Below, piece by piece: positions 9,044-17,032 of a DNA stretch of 43,048 nucleotides (the stretch's first letter is position 1; each line of letters begins with the position of its first letter). The position numbers were made by a program, and so were the translations under genes. Source of the DNA: SG8-41 sp036555035 (lineage in GTDB: Bacteria > Pseudomonadota > Gammaproteobacteria > Burkholderiales > SG8-41); assembly GCA_036555035.1 (NCBI GenBank), contig DATBMB010000044.1, forward strand, positions 1 to 43,048, read 5' to 3'. The notes beneath the pieces were generated by a model. It saw only the letters and a program-made list of their open reading frames with translations. It was not told where the DNA came from and did not search any database.

Positions 9044-11161
9044 ATGTCTATCGCCGCTCCCGCGATCTTCAAGGAGTGGTCCGGCTACCTGAAGCCGGAG
9101 GACATCTCGCAGCTGCAGTCGGCGTACCACTTCAGCGAGCAGGCGCACGAGGGCCAGTTCCGCAAGTCGGGCGAGCCCTACATCTCGCACCCGCTCGCGG
9201 TCGCCAACATCCTCGCGCAATGGCACCTGGATCCCCAGGCGCTCACCGCCGCGCTGCTGCACGACGTGATGGAGGACACCTCGGTCACCAAGACCGAGAT
9301 CTCGCGCAATTTCGGACGGCCGGTGGCGGAGCTCGTGGACGGCGTGTCCAAGCTCGACAAGATCGAGTTCGAGTCGCATGCCGAGGCGCAGGCCGAGAAT
9401 TTCCGCAAGATGCTGCTCGCGATGGCGCGCGACGTGCGCGTCATCCTGATCAAGCTCGCCGACCGGCTGCACAACATGCGCACGCTCGAGGCAGTAAGCC
9501 CCGAGCAGCGGCGCCGCATCGCGCGCGAGACGCTCGAGATCTACGCGCCGATCGCCAACCGCCTGGGGCTGAACAGCATCTACCAGGAGCTCGAGGACCT
9601 GGCGTTGAAGCACCTCTACCCCGACCGCTTCCGGGTGCTCGCCAAGGCCGTGAAGGCGGCGGGCGGCAACCGCCGGGAAGTGGTGGGCAAGGTGCTCGAC
9701 GCGATCAAGAAGAAGCTGAAGAACGCCGGGGTGGAGGCGCTCGCGCAGGGGCGCGAGAAGCATCTCTACTCGATCTACCGCAAGATGCGCGAGAAGCACC
9801 TCACCTTCGCGCAGGTGCAGGACGTCTACGGCTTTCGCATCATCGTCAACGACGTGTCGGCCTGCTACCTCGCGCTGGGTGCCCTGCACAGCCTCTACAA
9901 GCCGATCCCCGGCAAGTTCAAGGACTACGTCGCGATCCCCAAGGCGAACGGCTACCAGTCGCTGCACACCATGCTGTTCGGCCCCTTCGGCACCCCGATC
10001 GAGGTGCAGATCCGCACCCGCGAGATGCATAAGATCGCGGAGGCGGGAGTCGCCTCGCACTGGCTCTACAAGGACTCGGACGCGTCGCTCTCGGACCTGC
10101 AGAAGAAGACCCACCAGTGGCTGCAGAGCCTGCTCGAGATGCAGTCCCAGTCGGGCGACTCGATCGAGTTTCTCGAGCATCTGAAGGTCGACCTCTTCCC
10201 GGACGAGGTCTACGTGTTCACGCCCAAGGGCAGGATCCTCTCGTTGCCGCGCGGGGCGACGGCGGTGGACTTCGCCTATGCCGTGCACACCGACATCGGC
10301 AACCGCTGCGTAGCGGCGAAGATCAACCAGGAGCTGATGCCGCTGCGCACGGAGCTGAAGAACGGCGACCGCGTCGAGATCATCACCGCGGCGCACGCGC
10401 GGCCCAACCCGCTGTGGCTCAACTTCGTGGCGACCGGCAAGGCGCGCTCGCGCATCCGCCACTTCCTCAAGACCATGCACTTCCAGGAGTCGGCGAAGCT
10501 GGGCGAGCGGCTGCTCAACCAGGCGCTGACCGCGCTCGGCGCCACGCCGGCCGACATCAAGGATGGCCAGTGGGAGAAGTTCGCTCGCGACGCCGGCGCC
10601 AAGTCGCGCCAGGAGGTCATGGCCGACATCGGGCTCGGCAAGCGGCTGTCGGCGGTGGTGGCGCGGCGGCTGCTGTCTCGGGGCGAGCCGGGCCCGAACG
10701 AGGCGCTGGCCCGCGGCTCCGTCATCATCCACGGCTCGGAAGGCATGGCGGTGCAGTTCGCCCAGTGCTGCCGCCCGATCCCGGGAGACCCCATCATCGG
10801 CATCGTCAGCAAGGGCCAGGGCATGGTGATCCACACCCATGACTGCTCGGTCGCCGCCAAGGCGCGCCATGACCCGGACCGGGTGCTCGACGTCGCCTGG
10901 GACCCCGAGACCCGCAAGCCGTTCGAGGTCAGCATCAAGCTCGTCGTGGCCAATCAGCGCGGCGTGCTCGCCAAGGTCGCCGCCGAGATCGCGGAGGCGG
11001 GCTCGAACATCCAGAACGTGGCGGTGGACCCGGAGGACGGCAGCAGCTACACCAACATGTTCTTCACGCTGCAGGTATCGAACCGCCTGCACCTCGCGCG
11101 CATCATGCGCGCGCTGCGGCGCATCCCGGAGGTCGTCCGCATCGCGCGCGTCAAGGGCTGA
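9044..11161 (+). CDS. spoT: Bifunctional (p)ppGpp synthetase/hydrolase SpoT
   Basis: SpoT makes and degrades the alarmone (p)ppGpp in the stringent response. The 705-residue protein has, in order: an HD hydrolase domain with HPLAVANIL, ALLHDVMEDT and LIKLADRLHNMRTL; a nucleotidyltransferase synthetase domain with VYGFRIIV, IPKANGYQSLHTML and EVQIRTREMHKIAEAG; a TGS domain with VYVFTPKGRILSLPRGATAVDFAY; a linker with AVQFAQCCRPIPGD; and a C-terminal ACT domain beginning near VSIKLVVANQRGVLAKVA. The intact hydrolase residues (HD pair, LADRLHN) indicate a bifunctional enzyme rather than a synthetase-only RelA. It is the last gene of the yicC-gmk-rpoZ-spoT cluster and converges on the unknown gene at 11184. 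Confidence 0.95.
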   Translation: MSIAAPAIFKEWSGYLKPEDISQLQSAYHFSEQAHEGQFRKSGEPYISHPLAVANILAQWHLDPQALTAALLHDVMEDTSVTKTEISRNFGRPVAELVDGVSKLDKIEFESHAEAQAENFRKMLLAMARDVRVILIKLADRLHNMRTLEAVSPEQRRRIARETLEIYAPIANRLGLNSIYQELEDLALKHLYPDRFRVLAKAVKAAGGNRREVVGKVLDAIKKKLKNAGVEALAQGREKHLYSIYRKMREKHLTFAQVQDVYGFRIIVNDVSACYLALGALHSLYKPIPGKFKDYVAIPKANGYQSLHTMLFGPFGTPIEVQIRTREMHKIAEAGVASHWLYKDSDASLSDLQKKTHQWLQSLLEMQSQSGDSIEFLEHLKVDLFPDEVYVFTPKGRILSLPRGATAVDFAYAVHTDIGNRCVAAKINQELMPLRTELKNGDRVEIITAAHARPNPLWLNFVATGKARSRIRHFLKTMHFQESAKLGERLLNQALTALGATPADIKDGQWEKFARDAGAKSRQEVMADIGLGKRLSAVVARRLLSRGEPGPNEALARGSVIIHGSEGMAVQFAQCCRPIPGDPIIGIVSKGQGMVIHTHDCSVAAKARHDPDRVLDVAWDPETRKPFEVSIKLVVANQRGVLAKVAAEIAEAGSNIQNVAVDPEDGSSYTNMFFTLQVSNRLHLARIMRALRRIPEVVRIARVKG

Positions 11162-11167
11162 CCGCGG

Positions 11168-11180
11168 CGGGCGGCGCCCG
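11168..11180. terminator. Short GC hairpin between convergent genes (possible terminator)
   Basis: CGGGC-GGC-GCCCG forms a five-base-pair stem with a three-base loop in the 22-base gap between spoT and the converging unknown gene. There is no T-run on either side, so intrinsic termination is unproven. Confidence 0.3.
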
Positions 11181-11183
11181 TCA

Positions 11184-12047
11184 TCAATCCACTACCGGGG
11201 TTTCCTCGGATCCGGCGAGATCGTCGGCGCGGGCGGGATTGACGGCCGGCACCCTGGGGGGCTCGGCGCGCAACAGATCCTGCGTGGGTGGCGCGACTCT
11301 CTCCACTGCCGCAGCAACATCTGCCGCGGCCGCGACCTGGGTGCCGGAGCGGCGCGTCTCACGCACCGGCTCCTGGCGGGCCGGGCGTCGAGCCGTCGTG
11401 TCGACGGGCTTGGCCGCGGGTACCACCCTCGGACCGCCTGCCGTGCTCTTCGTGATCGAGGCCGAGGAAATCGGGTCCGGGGCCCCGGCGGATTGCGCCT
11501 GCCGCTCCCAGCCGCTCATGACCTGAGCGAGAGGGACGTCCATGGTGGCTGCTATCTTCTGCCAGGGCATGCCGCTCGCCCGCATCTGCAGCACGCCCGG
11601 CAGGAGAACCGGGGTCGCCACACGGCCTTGCGCGCGCTTCGCGACACCACCGCCCGCAAGCACCGACTTGATGTGGGCGGGTGAAGGCCGGGCGATGCCG
11701 AGCCGGTCGAGCTGCTCTCTCGCGAGGACCAGCGCAATGCGAACGTTGCCGTAGTCCATGGAACGAGTAGGCGGAACGAACCGCGCTGCCGGCCCGGGTT
11801 GCCCGCTGCCAGGGGCAAGCACGATCTCGGTGCCCAACAGCAAGCCCGTGACCAGGTTACGCGCATTGGCGTCCGAGCCGGCAAAAACGGAGAAGTCTCT
11901 GACCAGCTGGGCCTGCGCCTGCGGTTCCGCATGGGTAGCCGCGTCGCGCGCCCCCACCGGATCCGCCGCGTCCCTCATGTACACGGCGGCGGCAATGCCG
12001 CCGGCGCCGAGCGCCGCAACCACGATCAGGGCGCCGACCGTCTTCAA
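11184..12047 (-). CDS. Exported or membrane-anchored protein of unknown function, second gene of a putative sigma-54 operon
   Basis: I do not recognise a named function. The 287-residue protein has one N-terminal hydrophobic helix (residues 4-24), so it is an exported or signal-anchored protein. A central region (about 45-170) looks folded: FSVFAGSDANARNLVTGLL, YGNVRIALVLAREQLDRLGI, and LLPGVLQMRASGMPWQKIA followed by MDVPLAQVMSGWER. From memory, this FAGS/LVTGL...LPGVLQMRASGM pattern recurs in uncharacterised exported betaproteobacterial proteins; a search would be needed to confirm. The last 110 residues are rich in Ala, Pro and Arg and probably disordered. The TTG start overlaps the stop of the preceding small gene by TTGA, so translation is coupled. 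Both genes lie downstream of a -24/-12 promoter next to glrR, suggesting an envelope role under GlrR control; that is inference. Confidence 0.75.
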   Translation of the reverse strand: MKTVGALIVVAALGAGGIAAAVYMRDAADPVGARDAATHAEPQAQAQLVRDFSVFAGSDANARNLVTGLLLGTEIVLAPGSGQPGPAARFVPPTRSMDYGNVRIALVLAREQLDRLGIARPSPAHIKSVLAGGGVAKRAQGRVATPVLLPGVLQMRASGMPWQKIAATMDVPLAQVMSGWERQAQSAGAPDPISSASITKSTAGGPRVVPAAKPVDTTARRPARQEPVRETRRSGTQVAAAADVAAAVERVAPPTQDLLRAEPPRVPAVNPARADDLAGSEETPVVD

Positions 12048-12325
12048 CGCCGGCTTCCCCCCTGACCGGTCGCGGCCCGCTCGCGCGGCGCCGCTTGCGT
12101 CTCGACGGGCCTTGGGGCGGCAGGCTGAGCGGCCGCCGCCGGCTGTGCCCGGGCGGCATCCGCGCCGCCCGACAGGGCGCTGGGCATCCAGCCCATCATG
12201 GTGGCAATACCGGCGATGCTGAACACGATCACGGCAGTCGCGGCAATGAGCATGAGGGGGTAGAGGATTCCCGCGTCCTTCACCGCGGTGCCGGCGGTTC
12301 CCGGGGTCAAATTGACGGCTTCCAT
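12044..12325 (-). CDS. Small single-pass membrane protein of unknown function, first gene of a putative sigma-54 operon
   Basis: The 93-residue protein starts at an ATG (12325) with a good AGGAG site eight bases upstream; the frame is open further back but without such a site. A short polar N-terminus is followed by one strong hydrophobic helix, about residues 20-46, ending MMGWMPSA. The rest is an Ala/Pro/Gln-rich tail with several arginines. I recognise no domain. It overlaps the next gene by TTGA. The 5' leader from the predicted sigma-54 start site (about 12379) is some 54 bases. With its neighbour it is the obvious target of the sigma-54 control region at 12391-12541. It may be a small envelope or scaffold protein, but nothing in the sequence decides this. 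Confidence 0.72.
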   Translation of the reverse strand: MEAVNLTPGTAGTAVKDAGILYPLMLIAATAVIVFSIAGIATMMGWMPSALSGGADAARAQPAAAAQPAAPRPVETQAAPRERAATGQGGSRR

Positions 12326-12390
12326 CGAATGGCTCCTTTTCGCAAGCGGCCTCCAGGCCGCGCCTGCTCGACGCGAGATGAAGCCTAGGC

Positions 12391-12405
12391 GCAACAGCTG
12401 TGCCA
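12391..12405 (-). promoter_or_regulatory. Sigma-54 (-24/-12) promoter
   Basis: On the minus strand the sequence TGGCAC-AGCTG-TTGC matches the sigma-54 consensus TGGCAC-N5-TTGC exactly, with the invariant GG and GC at the right spacing. Transcription would start near 12379, 54 bases before the ATG at 12325. It lies downstream of a gene encoding a sigma-54 activator (glrR) and below an IHF-like site and two activator-like dyads. Confidence 0.82.
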
Positions 12406-12423
12406 GAGGTTATTAACGCGTGT

Positions 12424-12436
12424 TATCAACGGTTTA
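12424..12436 (+). promoter_or_regulatory. IHF binding site (perfect consensus match)
   Basis: TATCAACGGTTTA matches the IHF consensus WATCAANNNNTTR at every position. Its centre is about 51 bases upstream of the predicted sigma-54 start site, between that promoter and the upstream dyads. This is where IHF normally bends DNA so that an enhancer-bound activator can touch sigma-54 polymerase. A weaker IHF-like match (one mismatch, minus strand) lies near 12497-12509. Confidence 0.65.
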
Positions 12437-12458
12437 CGCAAGAAATTCCGCGTCCAGA

Positions 12459-12476
12459 TGTCGCCCCATGGCAACA
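12459..12476 (+). promoter_or_regulatory. Upstream activator dyad 1, GlrR-like site
   Basis: TGTCGC-CCCATG-GCAACA is an imperfect dyad centred about 88 bases upstream of the predicted sigma-54 start site. It fits the TGTC-N10-GACA motif known for enterobacterial GlrR at seven of eight positions. A second copy with the same half-sites lies 65 bases further upstream. Confidence 0.6.
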
Positions 12477-12523
12477 CACTGGGGCAACGCAGGCCTATTA
12501 CATTGATTAAGCGAGGTTTTTCT

Positions 12524-12541
12524 TGTTGCGGGGCAGCGACA
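12524..12541 (+). promoter_or_regulatory. Upstream activator dyad 2, GlrR-like site
   Basis: TGTTGC-GGGGCA-GCGACA is, read on the minus strand, TGTCGC-N6-GCAACA, the same half-sites as dyad 1. Only the six central bases differ. It is centred about 153 bases upstream of the predicted start site and 65 bases (about six helical turns) from dyad 1, so both would lie on roughly the same face of the DNA. Apart from this site, dyad 1 and the IHF and promoter elements, I see no gene in 12326-12660. Confidence 0.6.
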
Positions 12542-12623
12542 GCGCGCGCGTTGAACGGACCCATGGCGAGAGGAGATTTCCTGGGGGCGCGGCGCGGTCC
12601 GTTCGAACGCGCGCAGTCAAACC

Positions 12624-12655
12624 GGCATTGCGGGCGCGTGAGCCCCCGCAATGCC
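12624..12655 (-). terminator. Hairpin just after glrR, likely terminator
   Basis: An 11-base-pair perfect stem (core GCATTGCGGG/CCCGCAATGC) with a short loop begins six bases beyond the glrR stop codon. The following minus-strand sequence has only a short TTT, so this is a strong hairpin but a poor textbook intrinsic terminator. It would separate glrR transcription from the sigma-54 operon. Confidence 0.55.
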
Positions 12656-12660
12656 CGGAC

Positions 12661-14009
<1,349 letters not shown>

Positions 14010-14013
<4 letters not shown>

Positions 14014-14525
14014 TTGCTCTTCTCGATCATGCTTCGCTCCAGGGATCTCAGGGCGTCGAGCTTCTGCTGCAGATCCTGCGCGCTCGCCGCGAGCCGCTGC
14101 TGCTCCTGCACCTGCGAGCCGAGCATCACGGCGAGCCCCTGCAGCCGCCCGCCTTGATGCCGCGCCACGGAATCGAGCAGGCCGAGCGCACGCGCTTCGT
14201 CCGTGAACGCCATGCCAGGAAGCGAAAGTATCATGGCCAGGCGCACGCGGTTGAAATCGCTGCGGGCGCGAGAGTAGGCATGCCACGCCGCCTCATGCTC
14301 GCGGCCCGCCTCGGGACCGGAGAGCTTGCGGATGTGCTGGAAATAGAGGAGCAGGCTCTCGGCGTCCGACGCCGGCTGCGGAGCGCCCGCCTGCACCCAG
14401 GGCGCCGGCTCCAGGGGCTCGGCGATCCGGATGATGCCGCAGCCCGAGAGCGCCGCCGCGCCGCCGAGGGCAAGCAGCGCCAATGCCCTCACCCCCGCCC
14501 CCCTCTCCGGATTGCGGGCCGTCAC
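14010..14525 (-). CDS. qseG: QseG-like outer-membrane lipoprotein
   Basis: The 171-residue protein starts at a GTG (14525) and has a lipoprotein signal peptide ending AALSGC, with the lipidated Cys at residue 29. The mature part is helical: ESLLLYFQHIRKLSG, then REHEAAWHAYSRARSDFNRVRLA, and a C-terminal predicted coiled coil with EQQRLAASAQDLQQKLDAL. It lies between the kinase and response regulator with GTGA and ATGA overlaps. In enterobacteria the gene in this slot, qseG (yfhG), encodes an outer-membrane lipoprotein that contacts and regulates the QseE/GlrK kinase. The assignment rests mostly on position, lipobox and overall character; sequence similarity was not measured. Confidence 0.72.
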
Positions 14526-15967
14526 GACGCGCCCGTCTCCGCACGGATGAGCGGAAGCCGGATCCGCAGGTGGGCGCCCCGCGCGCTGTCCAGGACTTCC
14601 ACGCTGCCGCCGTGGGCGAACACGTACTCCTTCACCACCGAGAGCCCGATGCCCGTGCCGCGCAGCGGGCCGGCCCCGGCCTGGCCTCCCTGGTAGAAGG
14701 GATCGAAGATTCGGGTCCGCTCCGCGGGCGAGATCCCCGGGCCCTCATCGGTCACGTCGAGCTCGAGCGCGTCGCCGTCGTAGCGCGCCGAGAGCCCGAT
14801 GACGCCACCCGGCGGGGAGAACTTCACGGCATTGGACAGGAGGTTATCGAGCACGACGCGCAGCTTTTCGGAATCGGCGGGGATCATGACGTCGGCGGCG
14901 GCGATATCGAGGGTCAGGCCCCGGGCCCGGATCGCGAGCCGCTGGTCCTCGGCCACGCGCCCGATCACGTCCCGGACGTCCACCGGTCCGAGATCGACGG
15001 TGACCTTTCGAAACTGGCTCGCTCCGAACGACAGCAGGTCCTCGATCAGCTTCTGCAATTCTACACTGTTGTGGCGCAGGATCTCCGCGATCTCGCGCTG
15101 CTCCGGGGTCAACTTTCCGACCGCCTCCTCCGACAGGAGTTCCGCGCCTTCGCGCAGTGCCGTGAGCGGGGTCTTCAGCTCGTGCGACACCTGGCGCAGG
15201 AAGCGGTTCTTCTGCTGCTCGACGTCGATCAGCTCGCGCCGCATCCACTCCAGCCGCTCGCCGAGCTGCTGCAGGTCCTGCGGCCCGCTGACCGCGACCG
15301 GCAGGCGGAGCTGCCCGCCGCCGAGCTGCCGGATCGCCGCGTCGAGCTGGCGGATCGGGCGCGTGATGAGAATCGAGAACCCGACCACGAGGAACACCAC
15401 CACCGGCACCAGCGCGAGCAGCTGCCAGAGCATGATGCGCTGGGCACGGTCGGCGGTCTCCCGCATCGCCTCGACCTCGCGATCGATCTGGGCGTTTGCG
15501 CGCGTAACCAGGGCCTGGGCCTCCCCGGACAGTGCGAGGAAGCTCTCCACCGCTGCCGCGGCCTCCGCGCTCTTCGGGCCGGCCCCGGAGAGCGCGCCGA
15601 ACACCGCCGCCTCGCCGCGCATGATGCCGTCGAGCGCGCGCTTCTGCTCCGCCTCGAGCGGGAGATTCGCGAATTCCGCCGCCGCCTGCTCGAACTGCCG
15701 GCGGTTCGCCGCGTAGGCATCGAGCAGCGAGCGGTCGTCGAGGATCACGATCTGGCGCGCGGTGCGCTCGAGCGCAGTCAGCTGCTGAGCCAGGCGGCGG
15801 CCGCTCTGGGTGGCTTGCACAGCCTGGTAGACGGCGTTCTGGCTGCGGTTGGCGAGGCGGTCGATCGAAACGGCGTTGTTGACGAGCGCGATCACGAGCG
15901 GGAGCGCGACCAGCGTGAACCCGACCGCCAGCAGCCTCGGGAAGGAGCGCGGGTAATAGACCGGCAT
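14522..15967 (-). CDS. glrK: Sensor histidine kinase, GlrK/QseE type
   Basis: This is a 481-residue inner-membrane kinase. It has a first membrane helix at about residues 11-33, a helical periplasmic region of roughly 150 residues, a second helix (about 180-202), a HAMP domain, and HisKA with QVSHELKTPLTALREG (phospho-accepting His262). The catalytic ATPase domain has DNLLSNAVKFSPPGG (N box), DEGPGI (G1) and GTGIGLSVVKEY (G2), all intact. It overlaps the qseG-like gene by GTGA. Neighbour order and partner type identify it as GlrK/QseE. Its signal is unknown here; the enterobacterial protein has been linked to envelope conditions. A GC-rich hairpin precedes it, so it may have its own promoter or share a transcript with the M28 peptidase gene upstream. 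Confidence 0.87.
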   Translation of the reverse strand: MPVYYPRSFPRLLAVGFTLVALPLVIALVNNAVSIDRLANRSQNAVYQAVQATQSGRRLAQQLTALERTARQIVILDDRSLLDAYAANRRQFEQAAAEFANLPLEAEQKRALDGIMRGEAAVFGALSGAGPKSAEAAAAVESFLALSGEAQALVTRANAQIDREVEAMRETADRAQRIMLWQLLALVPVVVFLVVGFSILITRPIRQLDAAIRQLGGGQLRLPVAVSGPQDLQQLGERLEWMRRELIDVEQQKNRFLRQVSHELKTPLTALREGAELLSEEAVGKLTPEQREIAEILRHNSVELQKLIEDLLSFGASQFRKVTVDLGPVDVRDVIGRVAEDQRLAIRARGLTLDIAAADVMIPADSEKLRVVLDNLLSNAVKFSPPGGVIGLSARYDGDALELDVTDEGPGISPAERTRIFDPFYQGGQAGAGPLRGTGIGLSVVKEYVFAHGGSVEVLDSARGAHLRIRLPLIRAETGAS

Positions 15968-15980
15968 GAGGTGAGATTAG

Positions 15981-15998
15981 CCCCGCACCCGCGCGGGG
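15981..15998. terminator. GC-rich hairpin in front of glrK (possible terminator or attenuator)
   Basis: CCCCGC-ACCCGC-GCGGGG forms a six-base-pair stem in the 41-base gap between the M28 peptidase gene and glrK. It has no clear T-run on the minus strand, so its effect is uncertain. Confidence 0.3.
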
Positions 15999-16008
15999 GC
16001 AACACGCG

Positions 16009-17010
16009 TCACGGGGCCGCGGCCAGGTCGCGGAGCATCCGATGCAGCCCGGTGACCACCCGCGCGAGGCGCTCGGTGTCCACCTTGTCCAGCGTGTCCC
16101 CGGGCGCGTGGTAATGGGGATAACGATAGGGCGCGGTGTCGGTCACCATCAGCGCCGGCCAGCCCTCGCGCCCGAACGACCAGTGGTCGGACCAGTCCAC
16201 GCCGGGGATCCAGGCCGGGGCGGCGACCGCCTCCGACGGGATACGGGCGTGTCGCCGGAACGCGCCGATCGCCCTGTGCAGCAATGGGCGGGACGCGAGG
16301 TCGGAGACGAAGGCCACGAAATTTCCGGTCGAGGGATAGAAGAAGCCCAGTGGGAACGGATAGCGCTGGCTGCCGGGCGCGTCCGAGTAATACCCGATCG
16401 TCTCCAGCGACAACATCGCGTGTATCGTCTCGCCGCGCGCCTTCGACCGCCGGGCATAGTGGCGGCTGCCCATCTCCTCCGTGTGGTAGAACGGCGGCTC
16501 CTCGTTCACGAACGCGACGAAGCGCAGCGTGCGCGCGGGCTGCTCGGCCGCGAAACTGCGCGCGAGCTCGATGACGCCGGCTATCCCCGAGCCGTTGTCG
16601 TTCGCGCCGGGCGCACCCACCACCGAGTCATAGTGCGCGCCGACGACGATGATCTCGGCGGCCCGCGCGCCGCCCGGAACCTCCACCTCGATGTTGCGCA
16701 CCTCCGCCGGGCCCGACAGGAAGCGCTGCGTCGCGACCGGGCGTCCCGTCGCGGCGAGCGCCTTCTCGATGTACTGCGCCGCCGCCTCCAGCTCGGCGGG
16801 CCTGAGGAAGTTGTGCTCTCGGCTCGCGATGGCCTCGATGTGCCCGCGCAACCGGGCGGCGAGGACCCGCTCGTCCTCCGTCAGCAGCTCCAGCGCGCCC
16901 GTGTAGGAGACCCCCGGCACTTTCACCATGTACCACAGTAGCCACGCAGTGGCAGCCGCGAGCGTGAGCCAGAAGAGCATGCGATGGGCTAACCGAACTT
17001 TTCCGGACAT
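16009..17010 (-). CDS. M28-family zinc aminopeptidase-like protein, membrane-anchored
   Basis: The ATG at 17010 gives 333 residues. An N-terminal membrane helix (about residues 11-29) suggests the catalytic part lies in the periplasm. Metal-binding motifs of peptidase family M28 are present: VVGAHYDSV (His126), GANDNGSGIAG (Asp138), and AFVNEEPPF (Glu170 catalytic and Glu171 metal-binding). The C-terminal DWSDHWSFGREGWPALMVTDT and YHAPGDTLDKVD hold the last ligand His. The family removes N-terminal amino acids from peptides or acts on related amide substrates. The true substrate is unknown. The gene lies 22 bases after the TPR membrane-protein gene, likely in one transcript. Confidence 0.88.
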   Translation of the reverse strand: MSGKVRLAHRMLFWLTLAAATAWLLWYMVKVPGVSYTGALELLTEDERVLAARLRGHIEAIASREHNFLRPAELEAAAQYIEKALAATGRPVATQRFLSGPAEVRNIEVEVPGGARAAEIIVVGAHYDSVVGAPGANDNGSGIAGVIELARSFAAEQPARTLRFVAFVNEEPPFYHTEEMGSRHYARRSKARGETIHAMLSLETIGYYSDAPGSQRYPFPLGFFYPSTGNFVAFVSDLASRPLLHRAIGAFRRHARIPSEAVAAPAWIPGVDWSDHWSFGREGWPALMVTDTAPYRYPHYHAPGDTLDKVDTERLARVVTGLHRMLRDLAAAP

Positions 17011-17032
17011 GGCACAGCGTTGCACGCCGGTC

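Noticed and set aside
12385..12651. An 88-residue minus-strand frame in the glrR downstream gap
   Set aside because: It has no recognisable domain and no ribosome binding site I can support, and it covers the sigma-54 control elements.
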